IMG/VR virus record: IMGVR_UViG_3300028786_000002
Coordinates: 1-44,055 of that record
DNA length: 44,055 nt
DNA from: a virus
Strand: one strand, 5' to 3'
A program made the position numbers and the translations under genes. A model generated the notes under the pieces. The model was not told the DNA's origin, made no database searches, and saw only the letters and a list, made by a program, of their open reading frames with translations. Shown piece after piece: positions 31,521 to 39,662 of the stretch (positions within the stretch are counted from its first letter, which is position 1; each line of letters begins with the position of its first letter).

Positions 31521-31942
31521 TGTTCGAGCCCAGCAAGTTCTTCGCCATCCCCTCCGCAGAGATTGATGGCGTTGATCATCACTTGCGGCCGTTCCTGAAT
31601 GAGTTCGAGCGGATGACCTCACTGGTGTCTGCGGATGACGTGCTGAGCCAGGCGAAAAGCGCCGATGCACAGTTGTGGAGTTACTTCGACGGCGAGTTCC
31701 GCGGTGTGATGGCGACTCGCTTGCACCGTTCTAGTCTCGGGCTTGTATGCAATATCTGGGTCTGCGTTGGCTTTGATGTTCTTGAGATCGTGGACGGCGT
31801 GATGCAGGAAATTGAGCAGTGGGCTCGCTCTATGGGCTGCCATGCGATTGAGATCGTCGGCCGCGAGGGTTGGGAGAAAAAAATCTCCGGCTTCAAGCGC
31901 AAGGCGATCGTATTGGAGAAGGTCTTGGCGAGGGCGCACTGA
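31520..31942 (+). CDS. GNAT-fold-like internal virion protein
   Basis: A 140-residue protein. The second half (NIWVCVGFDVLEIVDGVMQE, WARSMGCHAIEIVGREGWEK) fits the acetyltransferase-like fold found in the short phage protein encoded before the ejection proteins in many podoviruses (T7 gp13-like). Enzymatic activity is doubtful. It probably helps assembly of internal proteins. Confidence 0.7.
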   Translation: MFEPSKFFAIPSAEIDGVDHHLRPFLNEFERMTSLVSADDVLSQAKSADAQLWSYFDGEFRGVMATRLHRSSLGLVCNIWVCVGFDVLEIVDGVMQEIEQWARSMGCHAIEIVGREGWEKKISGFKRKAIVLEKVLARAH

Positions 31943-32745
31943 TGGCCTACATCCCGCCTCGCAATCCTCGCATCCCTGATCCGAATCAGCAGCTGCCTGT
32001 TCCCATGGGCAATTCGCCTATCGCTGCATTGATGGCGCGACAGCCGACGTATTCGAATCCTGTCTCTTCGGGCAAGTACCAAGACCTCGCCATGCGCCTC
32101 GCTGGTACCCCGCCGCAGCTGGGGCCGCAGCCGGTGATGGATCTGCCGCCATTGAGGGCAGCGCCGAATGACACAGGGTCAACAACCACAACGACACCCG
32201 GCTTGGGTTCGTATCTCGGCACCGGCCTTCAGGCATATCAGGTTGCCGACAATCTCGGGTTGCTGGCGAATGATCCCTCGCAGGCGGAAACCTCAGCAGA
32301 GCAGGGCGCGCGCGATACGTCAGGCACGAACGCATCGTTAGACGCGAACATTGCCGGCATGGCTATCCCGACCGTGGGTGCAATCGCTGGCGGGGCTGCC
32401 ATTCCAGCTGGCACGGTGACTGTTGGTGAGCTTGGAGCCGCAGGAGCTGCAGGTACTGGTGCCGGCGGAACTGGAGCAGCGCTAGGCGGCGGTGCATCCG
32501 CAGATGCCGCCGGCGCCGGCTTGGCTGGGTTGGGGGGCGCAGCTGCGGGCCTGGGCGGATTGGCTGCCATCTACCTCATCGGATTGAACGCGCAAAACAA
32601 TTTCGATCAGGCTCGAGCCTTGCGGGAGGCGCAGCTGCGTGCCGGACATGCCGCGAATGGCAATGGTGACAGCTTCGAGGATTGGACTCACGGGCTATTG
32701 CAGCTACCACGCGGGCCGACTGGCCAGCCACGACCGAGGAACTGA
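31942..32745 (+). CDS. Gly/Ala-rich internal virion protein
   Basis: A 267-residue protein. The N-terminus is Pro/Gln-rich and disordered, and about 150-235 is an Ala/Gly-rich hydrophobic stretch (GAAAGLGGLAAIYLIGLNAQ) that could insert in membranes. The context is the first of a run of four likely ejection or internal proteins. TGATG junctions on both sides. Confidence 0.65.
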   Translation: MAYIPPRNPRIPDPNQQLPVPMGNSPIAALMARQPTYSNPVSSGKYQDLAMRLAGTPPQLGPQPVMDLPPLRAAPNDTGSTTTTTPGLGSYLGTGLQAYQVADNLGLLANDPSQAETSAEQGARDTSGTNASLDANIAGMAIPTVGAIAGGAAIPAGTVTVGELGAAGAAGTGAGGTGAALGGGASADAAGAGLAGLGGAAAGLGGLAAIYLIGLNAQNNFDQARALREAQLRAGHAANGNGDSFEDWTHGLLQLPRGPTGQPRPRN

Positions 32746-33569
32746 TGGGCGAACATACGACTACCGGCGGGACACAGGTTGTCCGCGCTGAGCCGCCTTC
32801 GTATCAGCTTCCTTACCTGCAGGAAGGGCTCGACCAGTCGCGGGGTCTCTTTGCTCAAGGCGCTCCCGAACAGTACGGCGGCAACACGATTGTTCCCTTC
32901 GCGCCGCAGACCGAGCAGGCATTGGGCATGCAGGAGCAGCGCGCGGTCAACGGATCGCCTGTCACCAATGCCGCAAGCGGCTACGTCACCAACAGCCTGA
33001 ATGGCTCGCAGTTTGGCGGCAATCCGCAGCTGGATGCGACGTTCCAGCGTGCTGCCCAACAGTCACGCGGCGTGCTGGATAGTGAGTTCGCGCGCGGCGG
33101 GCGGAACATCGGCGCATCGGCTCCCGCTCGGGCTGACATGCTCACGAACCTCGCCACGTCGATCTACGGCGGCGCGTACGAGGGCGACAGGAACCGGCAG
33201 CAGAACTCTCTCGCCTATGCCTCACCCCTCGCCCAGCAGGACTACAACGACATCGCGGCGCTGCATGATGTGGGTCAGCAGGTCGAAGGCCAATCTGGAC
33301 AGATCATCGCCGACAATCAACGTCGCTGGGACTACGAGCAGAACGCGCCAGGCATGCAGCTTGATCAGTACCTGAATCGCATTTCAGGGCAGCAGGGGCA
33401 GACGCAGACCACGCAGCTGCCGCCGCAGTACCAAAATCGTACCGCTGGCGCTGCTGGCGGTGCGCTGGCCGGATCGCAGATCGGCGCAGGCATTGGCAGC
33501 GGATATGGTGGATGGGGCGCTCTGCTCGGCGGGTTGCTCGGTGCCTATGGCAAGCCAACGGTGACATGA
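32745..33569 (+). CDS. Internal/ejection virion protein
   Basis: A 274-residue Gln/Gly-rich protein. LPYLQEGLDQSRGLFAQGAP, the middle NIGASAPARADMLTNLA, and the RRWDYEQNAPGMQLDQYLNR segment are typical of a podovirus protein encoded ahead of the large ejection proteins. The C-terminus is a glycine-rich amphipathic stretch. It is probably released into the cell envelope during infection. Confidence 0.72.
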   Translation: MGEHTTTGGTQVVRAEPPSYQLPYLQEGLDQSRGLFAQGAPEQYGGNTIVPFAPQTEQALGMQEQRAVNGSPVTNAASGYVTNSLNGSQFGGNPQLDATFQRAAQQSRGVLDSEFARGGRNIGASAPARADMLTNLATSIYGGAYEGDRNRQQNSLAYASPLAQQDYNDIAALHDVGQQVEGQSGQIIADNQRRWDYEQNAPGMQLDQYLNRISGQQGQTQTTQLPPQYQNRTAGAAGGALAGSQIGAGIGSGYGGWGALLGGLLGAYGKPTVT

Positions 33570-33570
33570 C

Positions 33571-34620
33571 ATGCCTTTCGACTGGCGCTCACTGACCAAC
33601 GGCGACACGCTCTTCGGCACCGCTCCGGGTGGCGGATTGCTTGGAGATGAGCCTGCAGTTGCGAAGCGCGATGGAATGATGGCGCTCGCCGCGCAGTTGC
33701 TGGAAGGCGGCGGATATTCGCCACAGCGCACGACGTTCGGCCAGCAGATCGGCCGTGGATTGCAGGTTGCGCAGGCCGCACATGCGCAGTCGCTTCAGGA
33801 TCAGCAGAAGAAGCGGCTGGTTGACGCTCAGATCGCCGCGACACAGGCAAAGCCCACCGGCCCTGCATCGGTTCAGGAATTCGAATTCGCAAAGGCGCAG
33901 GGGTTCCCTGGCACTTTTCAGGAATGGGTTGTCGCCGGCGGTCAAAGCTCGCGGCCTTCGTCGGTTCAGGAATGGGAGTTCTACAACAGTCTCCCCACCG
34001 CGCAGAAGCAGCAATACCTGGAGATGAAGCGCAACCCGAACTTTGCGGTCAAGGACGTGAACACGGTTCCGACTGTGATTCAGCCGTCAGTTGTTGCCGG
34101 TACAGCCACCACGCCGCTCTCGACTCAGGCAAGCGAAGCCTCTGCGGCAGGGGAGAAGAAGCGACAGGAGTCTGCTGGCGGCGCACTGGGTGCGGCGCAG
34201 GGCAATATCGAGGGCGGCATTGAGACCAAGGGCTCGAATGCTGTCGGAACAACTGGAACCCTGGATCTTGCGGAACCGCTGATCGATATTGCTACCGGCA
34301 GTGCCGCCGGTGCCGCGCGCGACAAGGTTGCGGCGTTCTTCGGGTCTGCTCCCGACAGCGCGCAAGCTATCGCGCAGCTCAAGGTGTTGCAGGCCAACCT
34401 GATGACCACCATGCCGCGCATGGAAGGCCCGCAATCCGATCGTGACGTAGCGCTATACCGCGAGGCCGCAGGTCAGATCGGCGATCCCACCGTCCCTGCT
34501 GCGATCAAGAAAGCAGCCGTCAAGACGATTCGCGAGCTTCAGAATCGCTACATGGCCCGTGCTGGTAAGACTGCCGCCAAGCGGGTCAAGGTTGATGCCG
34601 CTGGCAATGTGATCGACTGA
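33571..34620 (+). CDS. Internal virion (ejection) protein
   Basis: A 349-residue protein. The N-terminus contains QQIGRGLQVAQAAHAQSLQD, then short repeats of the form SVQEFEFAKAQGFPGTFQEW and SVQEWEFYNSLPTAQKQQYL, and a helical C-terminal domain (VALYREAAGQIGDPTVPAAI). It is a common arrangement in podovirus internal proteins that form the DNA-delivery tunnel. Confidence 0.72.
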   Translation: MPFDWRSLTNGDTLFGTAPGGGLLGDEPAVAKRDGMMALAAQLLEGGGYSPQRTTFGQQIGRGLQVAQAAHAQSLQDQQKKRLVDAQIAATQAKPTGPASVQEFEFAKAQGFPGTFQEWVVAGGQSSRPSSVQEWEFYNSLPTAQKQQYLEMKRNPNFAVKDVNTVPTVIQPSVVAGTATTPLSTQASEASAAGEKKRQESAGGALGAAQGNIEGGIETKGSNAVGTTGTLDLAEPLIDIATGSAAGAARDKVAAFFGSAPDSAQAIAQLKVLQANLMTTMPRMEGPQSDRDVALYREAAGQIGDPTVPAAIKKAAVKTIRELQNRYMARAGKTAAKRVKVDAAGNVID

Positions 34621-36128
34621 TGGAAATCGAACTAGCCGACGGCACGATCCTGGACGCTCCGGATGATGCAGACCCCTCTGCTGTGGCCAAGGCGTACATG
34701 GCCAAGCAGAAGCCGATAAACGATAACCCTGCGTCAGATCCCTCGCTGTACGACAAAGACAACGAGATGAGCAATTCGCTCATGCGCGGCGGCAAGGATG
34801 TTGCTCGGGCTGTCGGGCTTGCTGGCCGAACGATCCTCAACACTGCCGCCAGTGCGCCGCTTGCAGCGATGGATGCCGGTGTGGCTGGTCGAAACTACCT
34901 CGCTCAGAAGATGAAGCCGAAGTCGCTGACGGATCTGATTGCGCCTCAACAGGCTCCGCAGTACGAGCTGCCATCAAAGACATGGAACGACGCGCTCAAC
35001 GCCTCTGGCGTCCCGCAGTTCCAGGGGCCGATTGAGAAGGGCGGTGACATCGCCGGCCAGATGCTGCTGAGTAGCAAGCTGCCGACTCCGCAAGCTTCCA
35101 CCATGGCGCCGGCCAACTTCGCCCGGCCGCTGTCAGTTCGCGATGCGACGCTCGCGGCATCTCAGAAGGAAGGCTATGTCGTTCCGCCATCCACCACGAA
35201 TCCCAGCCTGCTGAACAAGATCCTGGAGAGCATCGGCGGCAAGGTCGCAACCGCGCAGGATGCATCACTCAAGAATGCTGGCGTGACCGAGAAGCTAGCG
35301 ACGCGCGCACTTGGCATGAAAGCCGGTTCACAGATCGCAGAGGACACCCTGCCGGCGATCCGCGCTGAGGCTGCCAAGGCATATGCGCCATTGCGTGGCA
35401 TCGGCATGATGCGGGCGGATAGCGAGTATGCAAAGCAACTCGCCGACATTGCGAAGCCGTTCGAGAACGCGAACAAGAGCTTCCCCGGTCTTGCCGGCAA
35501 TGACGTGCTGGACATGGTGAAGACCGTCAATCAGAAGTCGTTCGACTCGGATGCGGCAGTAGATGCGATCAGCCTACTGCGAGAGAAGGCGACTACCGCT
35601 TACTCGCAGGGCGACAAGACGCTTGGCAAGGCTTACCGCGGCATCACGGACGCCATGGAGAATGCGATTGAACGCAGCCTCGCGCGCCGTGGTGCATCGG
35701 CTCAAGACATCCTCGCGCAGTTCCGGGCTGCTCGGCAGCAGATCGCCAAGACCTACAGCGTGGAAGGCGCGCTCAACAAGGCCACTGGGCAGGTATCTGC
35801 AACGAAGCTGGCAACGCAGCTCGCGAAGGGCAAGCCGCTGTCGGGCGACCTGAAGACGATTGCGAAGTTCGGCTCAGCTTTCCCGAAGGCAGCGCAAGCG
35901 GTCACGGACAGCGGATCGGTTCGGAATACCGATGTGATGATGGGCGCCGGTACTGCGGCCCTGTCGAAAGAGCCGAGCTATCTGCTGTATCCGTTCTTGC
36001 GTCAGGCAGTACGCAAGGGCTTGCTCTCTGATACCGGCCAAGCCCTCACACGCGAGGGATTGCCGGCCGACTATCCGCAGACCGCCATGCAATTGCTCTA
36101 CGGAGCGAACGGCCTATTCCAGCAGTGA
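34620..36128 (+). CDS. Large internal virion (ejection) protein
   Basis: A 502-residue protein. The N-terminal LADGTILDAPDDADPSAVAK motif resembles a short domain at the start of many phage ejection proteins. Long Ala-rich helices follow (AEAAKAYAPLRGIGMMRADS, AQFRAARQQIAKTYSVEGAL). There is no lytic transglycosylase motif. It lies last in the internal-protein run, starting at the TGATG junction. Confidence 0.75.
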   Translation: MEIELADGTILDAPDDADPSAVAKAYMAKQKPINDNPASDPSLYDKDNEMSNSLMRGGKDVARAVGLAGRTILNTAASAPLAAMDAGVAGRNYLAQKMKPKSLTDLIAPQQAPQYELPSKTWNDALNASGVPQFQGPIEKGGDIAGQMLLSSKLPTPQASTMAPANFARPLSVRDATLAASQKEGYVVPPSTTNPSLLNKILESIGGKVATAQDASLKNAGVTEKLATRALGMKAGSQIAEDTLPAIRAEAAKAYAPLRGIGMMRADSEYAKQLADIAKPFENANKSFPGLAGNDVLDMVKTVNQKSFDSDAAVDAISLLREKATTAYSQGDKTLGKAYRGITDAMENAIERSLARRGASAQDILAQFRAARQQIAKTYSVEGALNKATGQVSATKLATQLAKGKPLSGDLKTIAKFGSAFPKAAQAVTDSGSVRNTDVMMGAGTAALSKEPSYLLYPFLRQAVRKGLLSDTGQALTREGLPADYPQTAMQLLYGANGLFQQ

Positions 36129-36299
36129 GCCGGAAAGGCTGTAGAGGATCGGCAGGGACAGGACGCCCAGCCAGATATTGATCATCCCCAAGCCGACGCA
36201 GATCCCGCCACACACGGCGGTGATCCAAATGATGCGTCCCAAGGTCGGCTTGTTCTTCACGTCTCGATGATAACGCAATTCAGTTTGAGGTGTTCCCAT
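36114..36299 (-). CDS. Possible 61-residue two-pass membrane protein on the opposite strand
   Basis: Between two plus-strand genes the minus strand encodes a frame with a basic N-terminus and two hydrophobic helices (IIWITAVCGGICVGLGMI and IWLGVLSLPILYSLSGSLL). It ends inside the 3' end of the ejection gene and its ATG overlaps that of the fibre gene. The hydrophobicity is unlikely by chance, but no promoter or good ribosome site is seen. Confidence 0.42.
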   Translation of the reverse strand: MGTPQTELRYHRDVKNKPTLGRIIWITAVCGGICVGLGMINIWLGVLSLPILYSLSGSLLE

Positions 36300-37074
36300 G
36301 CCCGTAAGTAGCTGGTCCACAACGCCGGCCTCGAACAATTCAGCCCCACCGAATGGCTGGCCTGAAGGACAGGCCGCGTCCACAGTGAACGACTGCGCCC
36401 GCCAGATGATGGCCGACATCCGCGCGGTTTATGACAACACGGCGCTGAAGGACGCATCAAATATATTCTCGCTGTCAACGAATGCCGTATATCAGCAGAC
36501 GGTGCAAAATGCCAATGCGGGTGCCGCCGCTGTCGCTGGCTTCTCTGGGTCAAATGGCTCACGCACTCTCAACTTGCAGGTGACCGGCACAGGTTTTTCG
36601 GGCACTCAGCTCACCGGCGGACCGACTGGCGAACAGGCCGTATTGTATTCAAGCGGTTCGATTCCGATCAGCATCGGCACCGCCAGCACCGAACGTATCC
36701 GTATTGCCGGTGACGGTACCGTCACCTATGGCGGCCTTGAGATCGGTTTCCGCGGCATCCCGCAGAACATCCAGGCTGCAAACTACACGCTCGTGGCTGC
36801 CGATGCCGGAAAGCATGTCTACCATGCCTCCGGTGCTGGCTCAGGCGACACGTACACCATCCCGGCCAATGCTTCGGTCGCCTACACCATCGGAACTGCA
36901 ATCACCTTCGTGAACAACGACAGCAACTCGGTGTCGATTGCGGTCACGACCGACACCATGACGCTGGCAGGTACCACGACCACCGGCACGCGCACGCTCG
37001 CTCAAAATGGTGTTGCGACAGCGCTGAAGGTGACAAGCACGGCCTGGCTCATCTCCGGCACCGGCCTCTCATGA
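36298..37074 (+). CDS. Tail fibre protein
   Basis: A 258-residue protein. The start (SSWSTTPASNNSAPPNGWPE, STVNDCARQMMADIRAVYD) is the well-known N-terminal attachment sequence of many phage tail fibres. The rest is Thr/Ser/Gly-rich beta (LVAADAGKHVYHASGAGSGD). It is probably trimeric and used for host recognition. Confidence 0.82.
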   Translation: MPVSSWSTTPASNNSAPPNGWPEGQAASTVNDCARQMMADIRAVYDNTALKDASNIFSLSTNAVYQQTVQNANAGAAAVAGFSGSNGSRTLNLQVTGTGFSGTQLTGGPTGEQAVLYSSGSIPISIGTASTERIRIAGDGTVTYGGLEIGFRGIPQNIQAANYTLVAADAGKHVYHASGAGSGDTYTIPANASVAYTIGTAITFVNNDSNSVSIAVTTDTMTLAGTTTTGTRTLAQNGVATALKVTSTAWLISGTGLS

Positions 37075-37466
37075 GCGGCATTATGAATGCCCTGACTTCG
37101 TCCAACGGGTTAGAAGTCTCAGTAGCAGTGACCCTCGAATTCTTCGTGAACTACACAGGCTACGATACAAGTCCGGTCGGATCGGTCTCGCCGAGTCCCT
37201 TTAATCTGAAAGGAATTCAGGTCGTTGCTCTGAAATCGGATAGCACACGAGATTTTGCCATCCAGATCAATTCTAACGTCTCGCAGAACTATTGGCGCGA
37301 TGTGCGAATACAGAGAGCATCTGGTTACCGTGTCTATTCCTCTGCCGCGGCGACGTCATTCATTACCGGCGGTGGAGTGACCAGCTGGCTCTACGGAGAC
37401 GCTTCAAGTCCAGTCTGGGTGTCCGGCGACAACGCGACAGTCAAAGCCGTCACTTTCATCTACTAG
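37071..37466 (+). CDS. Fibre-associated protein
   Basis: A 131-residue beta-rich protein (AVTLEFFVNYTGYDTSPVG, FAIQINSNVSQNYWRDVRIQ) joined to the fibre gene by ATGA. It may be the fibre tip or an accessory receptor-binding part. It is convergent with the next gene and overlaps its end by 4 bp. Confidence 0.62.
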   Translation: MSGIMNALTSSNGLEVSVAVTLEFFVNYTGYDTSPVGSVSPSPFNLKGIQVVALKSDSTRDFAIQINSNVSQNYWRDVRIQRASGYRVYSSAAATSFITGGGVTSWLYGDASSPVWVSGDNATVKAVTFIY

Positions 37467-37792
37467 CGAAACGGATACCACCGCATCCGCAGGCTCAGCG
37501 CATTGACTCCGCGATCCCTGTTCGTCGCGATGCTGGAAATATGCGAGACCTCCAGCGAGAGCGTAACTGCCCTGAACTCCAAGCCGTACCCGATGGCAAG
37601 CCTGCCGTACGGGTTGTAAGGATCATCGACAGTCACCATCGATCCGCCGGTTTCTATAATCCCGTCGTGATGGGATTCGAAGTTCCGCCATTCTTGGTGC
37701 GGAACAGACGTATCGAGCATGGAGACGTCGGAGTCGATGTAGAGATTTGACCAGCTGAAGCACGCGATCAATGCGGCTAACGAACAGTCCAT
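37463..37792 (-). CDS. Putative outer-membrane beta-barrel cargo protein
   Basis: A 109-residue protein on the reverse strand between fibre and lysis genes. The N-terminus is hydrophobic (CSLAALIACFSW), a possible but short export signal without clear basic residues. The C-terminal half has amphipathic strands ending in an aromatic residue near the terminus (YGRLAIGYGLEFRAVTLSLE, HISSIA, LSLRMRWYPF), as in outer-membrane proteins. Similar proteins occur beside phage lysis genes. It may change the surface of the lysogen. AAAGGGA lies eight bases before the ATG. Confidence 0.6.
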   Translation of the reverse strand: MDCSLAALIACFSWSNLYIDSDVSMLDTSVPHQEWRNFESHHDGIIETGGSMVTVDDPYNPYGRLAIGYGLEFRAVTLSLEVSHISSIATNRDRGVNALSLRMRWYPFR

Positions 37793-37824
37793 TGCAAGAG
37801 TCCCTTTGTGTTGTTGACGAATCA

Positions 37825-37853
37825 ATCGTAATGACGTGCGACGCACCAATCAA
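37825..37853 (-). promoter_or_regulatory. Promoter of the reverse-strand cargo gene
   Basis: On the minus strand, TTGATT (37853-37848) and TACGAT (37830-37825) are 17 bp apart and 30-60 bp upstream of the ATG at 37792. An independent promoter is typical of prophage morons. Confidence 0.6.
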
Positions 37854-37877
37854 TGGTAACAAGGAAAGACCCAAAGC

Positions 37878-38189
37878 ATGATCACACGCCCGCCGACTCT
37901 GAGCCCGGAAGAAATGGAACGCCTTCTGGCTCAGCTTGCCGACCGCGGCGCCAGGATCACGATGACCGATCCTCGGGTCAGTGCAACCACGAACTGGCTA
38001 CTTGGCTCACTGGGTGCCGTTGGTATTGTCGTGGGCGGCTGGCTGATTCAGAGCGTCAACAGGCTGAGCGAGGGCCTCGCGGTCGTCATCCAGCAGAACG
38101 CCAGCAGCCAGCGCATCAATGATGCTCAGGACAGTCGCCTGAGCAATTACGACGACCGTCTGCGGACCGTCGAGAGGGCCATCAAATGA
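37878..38189 (+). CDS. Single-pass membrane / coiled-coil protein (lysis region)
   Basis: A 103-residue protein with one hydrophobic helix (LLGSLGAVGIVVGGWLIQSV) at about 40-60 and a coiled-coil end (INDAQDSRLSNYDDRLRTVE). AAGGAAAGA precedes the ATG. It opens the lysis module and could be a holin-like or regulatory membrane protein. Confidence 0.68.
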   Translation: MITRPPTLSPEEMERLLAQLADRGARITMTDPRVSATTNWLLGSLGAVGIVVGGWLIQSVNRLSEGLAVVIQQNASSQRINDAQDSRLSNYDDRLRTVERAIK

Positions 38190-38524
38190 GCGACGATCCT
38201 CTTGAGGAATGGATTAGGTTAAGCAACAAGGTAGACAACCGCAGCGCTTCGATTGTGCAGATCGAAAGCAACAAGCTGCTGCCATTCATGATGCTGGCTT
38301 GCCTGCTTTCTGGCGGCGCTGCGGTTGGATCTATTGCCACGCTGTTCTATGTGAACACGAAAGTTTCGGACATGAGATCAGACAACGACATGCAGAAGAG
38401 GCGCGTCGAAGAGCTGCGCATTCGCGTGGAAGACAACGACGTACTATTACAAGTCGCTGGGGTCAAGAAGCCCGGCGATGCGATTACCGGCCCTGCGGCC
38501 AATCCCAAACGACTGAAGCCTTAA
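38186..38524 (+). CDS. Second membrane / coiled-coil protein
   Basis: A 112-residue protein with a cytoplasmic helix, one membrane segment (FMMLACLLSGGAAVGSIATL) at about 34-55 and a charged coiled coil (NDMQKRRVEELRIRVEDNDV). It is joined by ATGA to a gene of the same architecture, so the two may form a complex. The 77 bp that follow hold no clear gene. Confidence 0.66.
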   Translation: MSDDPLEEWIRLSNKVDNRSASIVQIESNKLLPFMMLACLLSGGAAVGSIATLFYVNTKVSDMRSDNDMQKRRVEELRIRVEDNDVLLQVAGVKKPGDAITGPAANPKRLKP

Positions 38525-38601
38525 GTGGCGCATGAGGAGCAGCGAAAATTGGAGGGTTACATTGTGAGGTCCCGTGGAAGGCAATCGTCACGTATCGGGC
38601 G

Positions 38602-38814
38602 ATGCCGACATCGGCACAGAAGAAGCAGCTGAAGGAACTGGAGGGTCAGATTCGCCAAGCGCTGGCGGTGCCTTCAATTTACGACGGCTTGGTTGAGAAC
38701 GGCAAAGCAGCGCTTGTCTGCACCACGCTGACCAAGACGGATCTTTCACGAGAAGACGTCGAGACTTTGTTCGAGGCCGGCGAATCACTGTGGGAGTCCT
38801 ATCCTCCTGCATGA
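38602..38814 (+). CDS. Small hypothetical protein of the lysis region
   Basis: A 70-residue soluble, helical protein (KKQLKELEGQIRQALAVPSI, REDVETLFEAGESLWESYPP). The frame is open back to 38533 with no usual start codon, so the ATG at 38602 is taken. Its ribosome site is weak. ATGA overlap with the next gene. Confidence 0.6.
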   Translation: MPTSAQKKQLKELEGQIRQALAVPSIYDGLVENGKAALVCTTLTKTDLSREDVETLFEAGESLWESYPPA

Positions 38815-39011
38815 GCGACCCTGCATGGCTGGTGACTATCGTCGTCATAGTGCTGGTTTTCATCGCCGGAATATTCGTCTGGCTCTGGCACAAGGGTGAT
38901 GGGAACAACGGACTCAAGGACGAACTGGAGGATCGCGTGAGCACCCTAGAAGCAGAGAACGTCACCATCTGGCAGGAGCTGCGCCGGCTGGCGAATCGGT
39001 GGATACCATGA
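38811..39011 (+). CDS. 66-residue membrane / coiled-coil protein
   Basis: The N-terminal membrane helix (WLVTIVVIVLVFIAGIFVWL) is followed by a charged coiled coil (LKDELEDRVSTLEAENVTIW). This is the third protein of this plan in the module. It is joined by ATGA to the PAS gene, so the two are probably made together. Confidence 0.66.
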   Translation: MSDPAWLVTIVVIVLVFIAGIFVWLWHKGDGNNGLKDELEDRVSTLEAENVTIWQELRRLANRWIP

Positions 39012-39433
39012 GCGACATTCTCAAACGCCTTGAGGAAATCAACGAAAAGCTGACAGATCGGATTGTCATTGATCCGGCGATGCTCGAGCAGATCGTAGAT
39101 TCATTACCTGACGGCCTGCTGATGATCGATGAGGCGGGGATAGTGCAGCTGTGCAATAAGCAGATCGAACTTCTCTTCGGCTACCCGCGCTCGGCGCTCA
39201 TTGGTCAATCGGTTCACCTGCTGCTGCCGGAGAGTCTTCGTGATCGACACGCCGGCCACATCGCCGGCTACTTCTCAAACCCGACCGTACGGCCGATGAA
39301 TATGGCGCAGACCTTGGCCGGCCTGCACCGCACTGGGCGCACGATCCATGTACAGATCATCCTTGGGCCAGTGGTCTCAGCTCAAGGCGTTCTCGCCCTG
39401 GCTGTTGTCCGACGCGTCCCAGACAATGTCTGA
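39008..39433 (+). CDS. Free-standing PAS-domain protein
   Basis: A 141-residue protein. A short coiled coil (ILKRLEEINEKL, 4-15) leads into a PAS domain at about 28-136: IVDSLPDGLLMIDEAG, VQLCNKQIELLFGYPRSALI, LLLPESLRDRHAGHIAGYF, RPMNMAQTLAGLHRTGRTIH. PAS domains sense ligands, oxygen, redox or light, or mediate dimerisation. No kinase, cyclase or DNA-binding output domain is attached. His81 aligns with the haem-ligating His of rhizobial FixL (RH followed seven residues later by Y), but the FixL distal Arg is replaced (Gln101). It lies between two membrane/coiled-coil genes, directly before the XhlA-like protein and endolysin. Confidence 0.82.
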   Translation: MSDILKRLEEINEKLTDRIVIDPAMLEQIVDSLPDGLLMIDEAGIVQLCNKQIELLFGYPRSALIGQSVHLLLPESLRDRHAGHIAGYFSNPTVRPMNMAQTLAGLHRTGRTIHVQIILGPVVSAQGVLALAVVRRVPDNV

Positions 39434-39662
39434 GGAAAAAGGCGATTGGGACGAGTATCGCAGGCTCATTCTGCAGGAGCTGCTTAGGCTGTCGACCGGG
39501 ATTGCAGAATTGAAAACGCAGTTGGCCTTTCTGCACGCGTCCGACCTGGCAAGTATCAAAGCGGAGATCGCCGTGCTGAAGTTCAAATCTGGATTGTGGG
39601 GCTTCGTCGCCGGCGCTATTCCATCGGTGGCGGCACTGGCTTACATGGCGATTTCAAAATGA
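39426..39662 (+). CDS. XhlA-like lysis-associated membrane protein
   Basis: A 78-residue protein with an N-terminal coiled coil (ILQELLRLSTGIAELKTQLA) and a C-terminal membrane helix (GLWGFVAGAIPSVAALAYMA), the plan of haemolysin XhlA proteins that work with holins. It overlaps the PAS gene by 8 bp and the lysozyme gene by 4 bp. Confidence 0.7.
   Translation: MSEEKGDWDEYRRLILQELLRLSTGIAELKTQLAFLHASDLASIKAEIAVLKFKSGLWGFVAGAIPSVAALAYMAISK

Noticed and set aside
38525-38601. Small gene starting at GTG 38525
   Set aside because: The product is Arg/Ser-rich and runs into the next gene out of frame. The space is left unassigned.
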